From Euperipatoides rowelli (lineage: Eukaryota > Onychophora > Udeonychophora > Euonychophora > Peripatopsidae): 10,047 nucleotides of DNA. The stretch lies in the NCBI GenBank assembly GCA_003024985.2, contig PXIH01S0014659.1. One strand, given 5' to 3'. Within the stretch, counting starts at the first letter, position 1. Every line of letters starts with the position of its first letter. Made by a program: the position numbers and the translations under genes. Shown here one piece after another: positions 1 through 7,800 of the stretch. The notes under the pieces are model-generated. The model worked only from the letters and a program-made list of their open reading frames with translations. It was not told where the DNA came from and searched no databases.

Positions 1-1489
1 TCTGGCGTTGGCAGCCATCTTGGAACAGTAAAGTAAATTCTCCCCATAATAATGTATTACAATGGGCAGTTTGGTAACCACTGGTCAATTCTTAAAACAC
101 CTGATGAAATCTCTGACTAATTGTAAATTGTATCTGTATCTGTATAAGCCAATGACTTAAATCTTTGATTCATTAAATAAATAATAAATAAAACTTAACT
201 TTGGCGGATTGACAAATAGCATTAGCCATTATAAAATCTGTAGACTAAATTTCTTGTCTTATTTCTGTCCATAATATAGTAATTGTAATTATTATCTAGC
301 AAAACAATATGTCTATATATAAATAACATATCGCCTCTAAAATAGCGATGGGTAGGGGAAACAATGCTCCTTAATTTAACCAAACTTGATTCTAGGGTAA
401 GTGATTGAAGCCATAATATAAACTTCGTAAAACACATCAAACGTCATACAAGTTTATGGAGATCCACGATAATCAAAATAAAAAACTCTTGTAGCCTAAT
501 CAAAAATACTAGTAAAATATTATTTATTCAGAAAAGACAAGTTGATAATATTAATCCATAGTAGATGCATTGTCTCATTTAGTTTATAAACTAAATACTG
601 TAATGATAATCGGGATATTTTTTCATTATTTCTTGAGAATTTTTTGTTGTATCTCATCCTTCAGTATTATTTTGTCATTTGGATATGAGTAGTTTTTATG
701 TTTGTTTGCCTAGTCTGCTAAAGCTTATTTCTTCTTTTTTGATTGAAAACATTTGACATCATTTTATGACAGTGACAAATTGTGCTAGATCTTAGTGAAT
801 AGCCTGTATTATTGTCATTTTGAAATGCCATGATCTGGCCAAGAGAGTATAATATAATCCACTGTATCCTAGTTATTAAGTGCTCTTATTTGAACCCCCA
901 AATTATAAAGCCTAGCTAGCTTATATTTTTTAAACAATCGGACATCAGATCAAATATTGATTATTAAATCCAATTCATTTGTAATGGTTTCTTGTTCTTT
1001 TATTTTGCTTCATTCATTTGTAATAAATAAAGAATTTTATTTATTCACTTTTTTTTTTTTTTTTTTTTTAATATTTAAATACATCAGTGAATAGTAATAA
1101 GTGCAGTAAAGGATCTTTCTCAAGTGATATTAATGAGTCTGGTTGGTTGTAAGCACTTTTTTTTTTTTTGTTGTTAAACTTTAAAAGACTTAGTAATGTA
1201 TTTTTTTTTGTTTTGTTAAATGACATAAAATAAGTGAGGAGTTTACAATTTTACAGATTTTTTATATCTTATCAGAACGGATTAGTTAGGGTGTTAAGAA
1301 GGATTAATTTGGCTTTGTTTCATTCTGAACTAAAAATTGATTGTTGGCTATTAAACCAACATTCATTCACAAACAGAATAATCTTTAGAAATATCATTTC
1401 GAGTAATTATTTTATCTGCTGGGACTAATTACTGCACTTCATTTTTAGTAAGCAAAATCTATAGATCAGAAGCTAAAAAAATTGCTTTT
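1..1489. other. AT-rich non-coding DNA, no gene seen
   Basis: I see no convincing coding sequence here; stops are frequent in all frames and the few short open frames have no recognisable motif. The first 30 bases are richer in GC than what follows and could be the end of something cut by the window edge. Long T tracts lie at about 1049-1069, 1158-1169 and 1200-1208, which could be reverse-strand poly-A tails or simple homopolymers. The 13-base word ATTCATTTGTAAT occurs twice, about 38 bases apart (near 974 and 1012). Nothing else could be assigned. Confidence 0.6.
131..193 (+). repeat. possible retroposon or transcript 3' tail
   Basis: A short TATCTG repeat (131-142) is followed by an A-rich run of overlapping AATAAA-type words (about 171-192). 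Tails of this kind end many SINE and LINE copies, and AATAAA is also the polyadenylation signal of ordinary transcripts, so this could mark the 3' end of either. A similar tail lies at 5445-5470. No body of a known element is recognised upstream, so this is a weak call. Confidence 0.2.
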
Positions 1490-1498
1490 GAGAAGAAT

Positions 1499-1530
1499 GA
1501 AGGGGAGAAGGAGGGAGGGGGGAGGAGGAG
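1499..1530 (+). repeat. polypurine tract
   Basis: Thirty-two consecutive purines with G runs of four, three and six bases. Such mirror-like purine tracts can form triplex (H-DNA) or partial G-quadruplex structures. It lies about 100 bases outside the left end of the hAT-like element. No function is implied by the sequence alone. Confidence 0.6.
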
Positions 1531-1660
1531 ATTGAAATGTTTTAGCCTTCAATAAAAAGTCTCTTAACTCTTTAACTCTTTAGTGAACTCAGCATAATAA
1601 AATACTTTTCTTTCTTACTTTTTTTGAGTCTGTCTCTCAGGGCCGGTTGGAAGCTAAGAT

Positions 1661-2040
1661 GAAATGTAAGATAGGGCATCGTAAATGTAAGATAGGGCTT
1701 CGTAAATGTAAGATAGGGCNTCGTAAATGTAAGATAGGGCATCGTAAATGTAAGATAGCGCATCGTAAATGTAAGATAGGGCATCGTAAATGTAAGATAG
1801 GCATCCTAAATGTAAGATGGGGCAACATAAATGTAAGGTAGGGCATCGTAAATGTAAGATGGGGCATCACAAATGTAAGATAGGGCATCGTAAATGTAAG
1901 ATAGGGCATCGTAAATGTACGATAGGGCATCGTAAATGTAAGATAGGGCATCGTAATGTAAGATAAGGCATCATAAATGTTAAGATAGGTCATCGTAAAT
2001 GAAAGATAGGGCATCGTAAATGTAAGATATGGCATTGTAA
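1661..2040 (+). repeat. 21-bp minisatellite, about 18 copies
   Basis: Tandem units with the core GATAGGGCATCGTAAAT followed by GTAA repeat with a 21-bp period. Most units differ by 0-3 substitutions; a few are 20 or 22 bp long (near 1800, 1955 and 1980). Variants such as GATGGGGCAACATAAAT cluster in the middle (about 1812-1870), suggesting amplification of neighbouring units as blocks. The period is a multiple of three, so reading frames run through the array on both strands (up to 132 codons on the minus strand, with a 7-residue repeat). These are by-products of the repeat and not genes. An N lies at 1720, inside the array. Confidence 0.95.
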
Positions 2041-2163
2041 AATTTCAAGTTGGGTTTTTTGATACACTCTTTTTTTTAGGTTAAATTTTTTGGCACTTTT
2101 TAACCCCCCCCCCTGATTATTTCACCTCTTGATTATCATAGGGTTGGAGCATAATAGTAGGAG

Positions 2164-2192
2164 TTAGGGTTCAGGGTAAGGGTAAGGTTAGG
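2164..2192 (+). repeat. degenerate TTAGGG-like telomeric words
   Basis: TTAGGGTTCAGGG followed by TAAGGGTAAGGTTAGG resembles a short, worn run of the animal telomere repeat TTAGGG. It is only about 29 bases and lies inside the hAT-like element, so it may be a chance G-rich string. It does not indicate a chromosome end. Confidence 0.3.
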
Positions 2193-2567
2193 ACTGTAGA
2201 AATAAAATACGGCTGCTATCCATTGAAATTATGAGAAATTAATAAATGCTGGGGGGTTATCTTTATTGATTTCGTTCATTGACAGCTCCACATTTAAAAA
2301 TTTAAATAAGAGTGTAAAATTTTAAATAGTGATTTTTTAAAAAAAATATTATAATTTTCTAAAATTTTAATATTATAAATTAAAAATATATACATATAAT
2401 TTAATTTTATATAATTCATTCAAATTACATAAGTTTTGGGTGTAATAATTGAAAATTTGATTATGTAAAAATTAGGGGGGAAACTTAAAAAGATCCCTTT
2501 TTTCAAGGTATGGCATGGACATTGTAAAGGTAGGGCAATGAAATACCCAACTCTAGCTATGGCCCTG

Positions 2568-3040
2568 GTCTCTCTCTGCCACTCATAATCTTAACTTGCT
2601 ACCAACTCCTCATCTTCTCAACCTCTCATTATATAGTAGGGCTATAAATCGATTAACGTTTTGATAAATTAATTGGATACATATTACACATTTAATTGGT
2701 TAATCATTTGTCAAATTAAGTAGTATTAAAATGCTGCTTAACTGAAAAATATGAAATTAGTAAATTTATATTTGTTTATTCCTTATAACAGAGTAAGGGG
2801 GGGGGGGATCATCAACTAAAGTAGACAGCAAAGCAGTTTGATGTCACATGCGGCAGGTTTTTCTCATTGAACTTTCCATTAAAACTATCTTTTCCTATCA
2901 TTCTGCATGTAAATAAATTGACAGGTGTTTTCCTCCATCTGCAGCAAAACTCTCCCCTCTTCGAATGCCAATGGAATTACCTGCATTTGTGCAGTGGTAT
3001 GTTGTTTTTATTATTATTAATAATTATTTATGGAATCCCC
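2568..3040. other. unassigned spacer between mobile elements
   Basis: No gene is seen. The segment around 2636-2700 (TAGGGCTATAAATCGATTAACG split by AT-rich sequence) looks like one end of a hAT-type MITE with a GGGCTnTAAATCGATTAA start, but no opposite end was found. An 11-base G run lies at 2797-2807. The part from about 2840 to 2995 is less AT-rich and includes a small hairpin, CTGCA-TTTG-TGCAG, at 2981-2994. It may be a further part of the hammerhead-bearing element that follows or an unrelated relic. The open frame across 2867-3073 has no recognisable domain. Confidence 0.4.
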
Positions 3041-3221
3041 CTAAAGTATCAGTTTGGGGGGGGGGGGGATTAAGGTGAAGGTTTTCATACATACAAAAAT
3101 ATCATTATAAAGTTGCATAGTTAATACAACAATATATTAATGCATCTACAGTATATGTATCTATTAGTGTATTTTCTAAATACCAGAGGGCCACACACTC
3201 AGTAATCCCTGATATTTTTCA
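3041..3221 (-). repeat. direct repeat A of the hammerhead element
   Basis: This copy starts with CTAAAGTATCAGTTTGG, then a 13-base G run (3056-3068), and continues to GATATTTTTCA at 3221, directly beside the ribozyme. It matches 3404-3576 almost throughout. The best-kept part is about 3163-3197 (TATTAGTGTATTTTCTAAAT, then the TACCAGAGGGCCACACA block). On the minus strand, the sense of the ribozyme, this copy lies downstream of the cleavage site. Confidence 0.85.
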
Positions 3222-3231
3222 CCTTTTTGAA

Positions 3232-3275
3232 AGTACTGAACCGGTTTCGGCTTCTCAGACCTCATCAGCAGCACT
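3232..3275 (-). ncRNA. type I hammerhead self-cleaving ribozyme
   Basis: Read on the minus strand from 3275 to 3232, all core elements of a hammerhead are present in order. The stem I 5' strand AGTGCTG is at 3275-3269, and the conserved box CTGATGA at 3268-3262. Stem II, GGT...GCC with the loop CTGAGAA, is at 3261-3249, and the conserved GAA plus A15.1 at 3248-3245. Stem III is a very short AC-CG-GT hairpin (3245-3240), then U at position 17 (3239), and the stem I 3' strand CAGTACT at 3238-3232. Stem I pairs over 7 bp including one G-U. Predicted cleavage lies between 3239 and 3238, after the triplet GUU, which is permitted (NUH) but usually slower than GUC. Stem II is weak (three pairs, one of them G-U). 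The ACCGGT stem III is palindromic, so two copies could pair as a dimer, as known for other short-stem-III animal hammerheads. It lies between the direct repeats of a retrozyme-like element. Confidence 0.85.
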
Positions 3276-3403
3276 ATTAAGTTTCTAATAACACCAATCA
3301 CTTATATTTTGCAGAAATTAATTCACAATCTGTAATCAAAGATAAAATATGATGTGAAAAAAACTCTACATCATGTCACACCTATCAAATTTCTGAAAAG
3401 CAG

Positions 3404-3576
3404 CTAAAACATCAATTTGGGAGGAGGGGTGACTAAGGTGAAGATTTTCACATATACAGAAATATCAATATAAAGTTGCATAGTTAATACTAAAAATATA
3501 TTAATACATCTATATACACATATTAGTGTATTTTCTAAATACCAGAGGGCCACACATCAACCCATGATATTTTTCA
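3404..3576 (-). repeat. direct repeat B of the hammerhead element, truncated
   Basis: This copy runs from CTAAAACATCAATTTGG to GATATTTTTCA at 3576 and aligns with repeat A. Differences include a broken G run (GGGAGGAGGGG), a few short gaps near 3510-3515 and 3555-3565, and scattered substitutions. The sequence that should follow (the ribozyme) is absent, replaced by unrelated AT-rich DNA beginning AATAGGGC. On the minus strand this copy lies upstream of the ribozyme. Confidence 0.85.
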
Positions 3577-3734
3577 ATAGGGCTTTATAATTAATTGCAA
3601 CTTTTACAAGGTAACTATTTAGCAAATTCAAATAAGATTTGTAATAGAACACATCAACCAACAAGTCTACAAAAATATTTTGATTACTTATTATCCTCAA
3701 AGAATATATCACTTTTTTTTAAATAACACTATTA
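3577..3734. other. short AT-rich spacer
   Basis: Nothing recognisable is seen between the hammerhead element and the hairpin minisatellite. The start, AATAGGGCTTTATAATTAA, faintly resembles the hAT-like end noted near 2637, in the same orientation. Confidence 0.4.
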
Positions 3735-4756
3735 TTTTACTATTGAACAAAGTTAAGTTACTTTCTATAAAAGTAATTCAGCTGCTAGAAAAAAATAAAC
3801 AAACAAGAAATTAAGTTCTTTTGACAATAAAAGTTAATTTCAAGTAAAATTTAAAATTTCTTGGCTATAAAAGTAACTAAAAAAAGTTAAGTTATTTGGT
3901 ACAGTAATAAATGTAATTGATTAAAAATTATTATTTGGCTATAAAAGTAATGGAATATTATTTAAATTATATATAAAAATAACTAAGCACAGGTTAAATG
4001 ACTTGGCTATAAAAATAACAGTAAAAGTTATTTGATTCTAAAAGTTATTGAGCACAATTAAAAGTTACTTGGCTATAAAAGTAATTGAGTAATCTATAGG
4101 TTAAATTATATTTTCCTATAAAATTAACTTTTAGTTTTTGGCTATAAAAGTAACTGAGTAAAATTTAATTATAACTGAATAAATGGCAAATTATTTGACT
4201 ATTATAGTAACTTAATAAAAATTTAGTTACTTGGCTATAAAAATTACTTGAGTAAAAGTTATATAATATTAGATTTTCTAAAGGTAAATTATGTGGCTAT
4301 AAAAGTAGCTGAGTAAAAGTTAAGTAATTTTGATATGAAACAACTGAATTGTGCTATAAAAGTATCTGATCAAAAATTAAGTTACTTGACTATAAAATTA
4401 TGTGAATTAAAAACTGCATTACTTAGTGCTAAAATTAATTGTGGAAAAGGGAAATTAATCGGTTATACAAGTACTGAGCCAAACTCAAGTTACTTAGCTA
4501 TATAAAAGTAACTCAAGTTAAGTTTCAGTAACTTTGCTATAAAGTAACTGATTAAAAGTGAAGGTATTTGGTTATAAAAGTGACCAACAAAAGTAGACTA
4601 CTGGACTATAAATATAACTGAGTAAAATTTATTTGAATACTAAGTAACTGAATAAACATTGAGTCACTTGGCTAGAAACTGAGTAAAACTTAAGTTACTT
4701 AGCTATAAAAGCAACTGAGCAATTATTTGGCTATAAAAGCAACCATGAAAGTTAAA
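3735..4756 (+). repeat. decayed ~36-bp hairpin minisatellite with TATAAAA words
   Basis: About one kilobase consists of degenerate tandem units of about 27-42 bp, consensus near 36 bp. Clear occurrences of the most conserved word, GGCTATAAAAGTAA or close variants, start at 3863, 3937, 4005, 4071, 4140, 4233, 4295, 4350, 4386, 4497, 4571 and 4729, with weaker ones between. The unit has an inverted repeat, AGTTACTT and AAGTAACT, around the loop GGCTATAA, followed by a TGAGTAAAAGTTAAG-like linker, so each unit can form a hairpin. Decay is uneven: the GGCTATAAAA loop and the right arm are kept best. There is no cas gene or uniform spacer structure, so it is not a CRISPR array. No coding frame survives. 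Confidence 0.85.
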
Positions 4757-4914
4757 GGGACAGTAAACCTCACAATTTTTTTAAAAAAAATTAGTATTTG
4801 TTAAATAATGTATTTCACATATTGTCAAAAAAAAAATTTCCTGACTTGATTGTTTAAAATAAAGTAATAAATTGGAATTAATTCATTTTGTCACCTGGCC
4901 AAACAAATGTTGGT

Positions 4915-5152
4915 TTAACCCATTCCACTCCAATTGAAAATGGTCTTGTTTGCATTATTTTAAATCCCCTGATTTTAATTTTTTGTTTTTTTTAAAAATC
5001 ATTTGGTAAGATTAAAAACAAATATATTTTAGTCCCTTTGAACATAAATGTTATTAATTTAAAACATTTTTGAGGCTAACTATGATTGTTGAATTGAGAA
5101 TTGTAAAGTAAAAATGTCGGTATAATACCGTCCTTGGAGTGGAAAGGGTTAA
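4915..5152. mobile_element. piggyBac-like MITE with TTAA target duplication
   Basis: The 230-bp element 4919-5148 is flanked on both sides by TTAA (4915-4918 and 5149-5152), the obligatory piggyBac target site. Its ends are inverted repeats: CCCATTCCACTCCAA on the left against CCCTTTCCACTCCAA from the right, one mismatch in 15. A perfect palindrome, CGGTATAATACCG (5118-5130), sits just inside the right terminal repeat. The interior is AT-rich with no transposase frame, so it is a non-autonomous miniature element. The same terminal repeat recurs at 8898-9219, which strongly supports a family. Confidence 0.85.
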
Positions 5153-5822
5153 ATGAAACCTTCTATGTTGGCCACATGACAAAATTTTCCCAAAGATTAT
5201 TTGCTGTAAATAATTTTCTTTAGAAAAGAATACAAATACAGATCTAGCAATGCAAAGCATTAAACAAATAGCCAAATGCTAAGAAATCTCATATTTGGTT
5301 AGGAAAAAATAATAAATGACTGAATTATTGATTCAGGATGGTGTCCCACATGACAATGAGTTCGGCTGTGGTGAGGCATACACAATTGCAAAGTACAACA
5401 CTACTTGCTAAATTATTTTCTTTGCCTGAATCACTCGCTGATGAGCTATCTGAATAAATAGATAAATAAAATTACTACTTTCATTTTCTGAAGTAGTTAC
5501 TTATAAATCATTCCTTTTGAATGCATTAGCTTTCACATATTAATATTTACTAGTAATCCAGTGTTAGTCGAAATTCGACCAATAAGAAAATTACCTTTGT
5601 AAAAAGCCGCCACTCCTTTGTATAAATCCGCCACAACGCTAAACAATGAATGTTTTAATTTTATATAAAATTTTTAGCTCATTGCACTCCCTCTCCATAT
5701 AAACTTTAACTCTGCCAAATCTCACACTCTCCGTGTGCCCAATATGCTTAAAAAGGGATCCAAAGTTTTCCCTTCACGTATATACACAGTATATGTAAAA
5801 AAAAAAATTGTAGCTACCCAAG
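5153..5822. other. unassigned AT-rich region with small palindromes
   Basis: No gene is supported; the minus-strand open frame over 5054-5275 overlaps the MITE and has no known motif. A retroposon-like tail (TATCTG then overlapping AATAAA and GATAAATAAA words) lies at 5446-5470. A palindrome, GTCGAAATTCGAC, is at 5567-5579, just after CAGTGTTA, which could be a hAT- or Tc1-type terminus; no matching second end was found. The words GCCGCCACTCCTTTGTA and TCCGCCAC occur close together at about 5606-5636. Confidence 0.4.
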
Positions 5823-6119
5823 TCATCTCTTATGGGAATTATATAAAGTGCACTATTGAATGAATACAAATTTTTGCCATGAGATATCATTACCGGTATC
5901 TGATTTATGGTCATGCAAAATTATTATTTTTATTTTTATACTCTAAAATTTATTTCACTATCATCTCTTATGGGAATTATATAAAGTGCACTATTGAATG
6001 AATACAAATTTTTGCCATGAGATATCATTACCGGTATCTGATTTATGGTCATGCAAAATTATTATTTTTATTTTTATACTCTAAAATTTATTTCACTATC
6101 ATCTCTTATGGGAATTATA
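5823..6119 (+). repeat. perfect 138-bp tandem duplication (2.15 copies)
   Basis: Copies begin with TCATCTCTTATGGGAATTAT at 5823, 5961 and 6099. The first two are 138 bp and appear identical base for base; the third stops after 21 bases, at 6119. The unit includes ATTACCGGTATCTGATT and a T-rich stretch. No terminal repeats or target duplications are seen, so this looks like a recent local duplication by replication slippage or unequal exchange, or an assembly artefact. The unit has stops in the frames checked and is not coding. Confidence 0.95.
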
Positions 6120-7639
6120 ATATTGAGTAAATGTATGTCCATGACACTTGACTGATTATCTGATTTTACTATACTTTGAAAAATGTTAGACATGCATAGT
6201 TTGGTATTTTTAAACCACCTATTTTCAATCCCAGAAGCAGTCGGACCCCTAGAAGCACAGAAATTCAAAATCAACATCTTTTTTTTAGTCTTAAATAAGA
6301 AATAAGTAAGATACAAATTTTTTAATATTACAATAATCACTAAAACGTAGAAAATAAGTTAAATTTCCAACACAACTGTTATCAGAATGGATATGTAAAT
6401 TAAAAGGGTAGTAATATTTAACTTTTTATTTTGCACAACTAATTTGATACAATTTGTGTTGGAAAATAAATTAATTTTCTACTTTTTAGGGCTGATAAAA
6501 AATTGTAATATTGAAAAAGTTTTTTTTTTTTAGTTTGTTTTTTTCAGCATTGAAAATAAATTTAATTCCGTAAATTTTGAAATCATATGTTTAATGAAAA
6601 AGAAAAAAAAAAAAATTGTGAAATAACTGCCGTATTTTCAAAAAGGAGTGAGAGATGTAGCAAATAACATTTTTCTTTTTTCAATTAGCTCTAGCTTAGA
6701 CAAGCAAAATACAACTTTCCCAAACATTTATAATTAAGTTCAAGTAAAAGATGATTTTTTTTTTTTTTGCAATTATGTGTTTTGAAATTATTATTGCAGG
6801 ATTTACTATTTAATTAATTCTAGATTTATAAAATAAAAAAATCTATAGGAATTTATCTGTAAAATCGCTTTAAAAGTTTGTTTGTTTCCATGGTAACAAA
6901 ATACCTATAGATTAAATGCTGACATGTTTATTTCAAAGTTAAGATGATCTGTTGTAAATTCTTTCATTAAAAAATGTTGAGTAACAATAATTAAACAGCT
7001 AATTTGTTGCCACTGATAAGCTATTCTACAATGTCATGTTAATACCATCGTATCTTAGCAATGTCTTGTTGACCATTTATTTAAAAGAGTTGTGGGGTCA
7101 CTAGGGTGAAATTAATTGAACCAGAATGGCATAGTAGGAGATTACAGTATTTTGTTATTGGGAATCCAAGAGGAGAATAAATATTCAGGAACCGACCTTA
7201 CTGTTTAATTAGACCATATAGCCTATCCATTTCAGTTTGTCAGGCAGTTTCAGAGCATTATTCCAATCTCACTTTTAGTTAAAGTTTAATAATGATTACA
7301 TAGACAAAATGTTTTCTCTGAGACAGAGTCTCATTTATGTTCATTAAGAAGAACCACTGAACACCATACTTCTAATTGAAGTACTTGGCATGTTTTATTT
7401 GCAATCTGACAATTCTTTAGCCATTACATCTAATTAATTCAAAATTTTCTTGGTAAAGAGTTTCTTATTAATTTCTTTGTTATTTTAACAATTGTATGAT
7501 TGTTATGTATATTTTAAATATTGAATCATTTTAAATGTTATTATGGAGTTAATAAAATCATTTAATTTTAGGTAATAATAAAAAATCAGTTCCAAGCTAC
7601 GTTTTTTAAAAATTTCCATGTTCTCAGATAACTATAGGC
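6120..7639. other. AT-rich non-coding region, nothing assigned
   Basis: About 1.5 kb without a supported gene. It contains many short A or T runs (near 6281, 6520, 6603 and 6757) and no tandem repeat or element ends that I can support. The 88-codon minus-strand open frame over 6074-6340 starts in the 138-bp duplication flank and shows no domain. The part around 7080-7380 is somewhat less AT-rich but has no recognised motif. Confidence 0.55.
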
Positions 7640-7800
7640 AACGTTCTGAATCTGGAGAAGTCAGATTTAAAAAAAAATAGGAGTTTCTCTATTACGGATT
7701 TTAATAATCTCTGACGAACTCGGAGAAGTATAAGAGAAGTCTGTGACTTCTCCAAGAAAAAGCATCGGGATTCGGAGAAGTACCCACAATGCATCGTAAC
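7640..7800. repeat. GGAGAAGT-word cluster, possible MITE relic or regulatory island
   Basis: GGAGAAGT occurs at 7654-7661, 7722-7729 and 7774-7781, with its inverse ACTTCTCC at 7746-7753. The arms TGGAGAAGTCA (7653-7663) and TGACTTCTCCA (7744-7754) are exact inverses 11 bases long, and 7722-7729 can also pair with 7746-7753. The segment is richer in GC and CpG than its surroundings. Two related words (CTCGGAG) recur at 8294-8312. A worn DNA-transposon terminus or a small regulatory region would both fit; no target duplication was found. Confidence 0.4.
7781..7798 (+). promoter_or_regulatory. Staf/ZNF143-like binding site
   Basis: TACCCACAATGCATCGTA fits the published Staf consensus YWCCCRNMATSCMYYRCR at 17 of 18 positions (the one miss is T for C near the end). 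Staf/ZNF143 activates snRNA-type and many mRNA promoters in animals. No snRNA or tRNA body and no exon was recognised on either side. CCCACAATGCA words also occur inside some animal transposons, so function is uncertain. Confidence 0.35.

Larger units (their letters stand above)
1638..2567. mobile_element. non-autonomous hAT-like foldback element carrying a minisatellite
   Basis: The 930-bp segment begins with CAGGGCC and ends with the exact inverse, GGCCCTG, which is the terminal pattern of many hAT-superfamily elements. The eight bases outside each end are CTGTCTCT on the left and GTCTCTCT on the right. They agree at 6 of 8 positions, as expected for a worn 8-bp hAT target-site duplication, though the site is CT-repetitive. 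Inside, 2092-2119 and 2466-2497 form a second imperfect inverted pair (GGCACTTTTTAA plus a C run, against a G run plus TTAAAAAGATCCC). The left arm holds a 21-bp minisatellite and the right arm two degenerate units of it (about 2507-2542). There is no transposase reading frame, so it would depend on an enzyme supplied elsewhere. The alternative is a chance 7-bp terminal match around a satellite. Confidence 0.5.
3041..3576 (-). mobile_element. retrozyme-like or Penelope-like non-autonomous element with hammerhead
   Basis: Two direct repeats, 3041-3221 and 3404-3576, match at roughly 80-85% by eye. Their shared block TACCAGAGGGCCACACA starts at 3181 and 3540, so the unit is about 359 bp. The unique part between them (3222-3403) contains a complete type I hammerhead ribozyme on the minus strand. 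The second repeat is cut off just before the position where its own ribozyme would lie, leaving a partial dimer. In known biology, hammerheads embedded in direct-repeat (pseudo-LTR) units of a few hundred bases are characteristic of Penelope-like elements and of non-autonomous retrozymes, which spread through small circular RNAs. The unit size fits. There is no reverse transcriptase frame, so it would be non-autonomous. The divergence between repeats and the missing second ribozyme suggest an old copy. Insertion boundaries and target duplication could not be fixed. Confidence 0.65.

Noticed and set aside
222-440. 72-codon minus-strand open frame
   Set aside because: No domain or recognisable motif; this length is expected by chance in long AT-rich DNA.
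1572-2035. Minus-strand open frames of 70 and 132 codons with a 7-residue repeat
   Set aside because: They arise only because the 21-bp minisatellite period is a multiple of three; frames are open on both strands, and length variants of 20 and 22 bp break them.
2164-2192. Chromosome end or true interstitial telomere
   Set aside because: Only about 29 degenerate bases, embedded in a mobile element.
2956-2970. tRNA-type B box (CTTCGAATGCC) suggesting a SINE head
   Set aside because: It misses key consensus bases, and no A box or cloverleaf was found upstream.
3735-4756. CRISPR-like array
   Set aside because: Repeat and spacer lengths vary, all parts of the unit are related to each other, and the setting is eukaryotic; it is a minisatellite.
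5438-5456. Second hammerhead core, CTGATGAGC followed by CTATCTGAA
   Set aside because: It lacks the GAAA box in the required place and has no pairing stem I or cleavage triplet.
6074-6340. 88-codon minus-strand open frame
   Set aside because: No domain is recognised, and its end is built from the duplicated 138-bp repeat.
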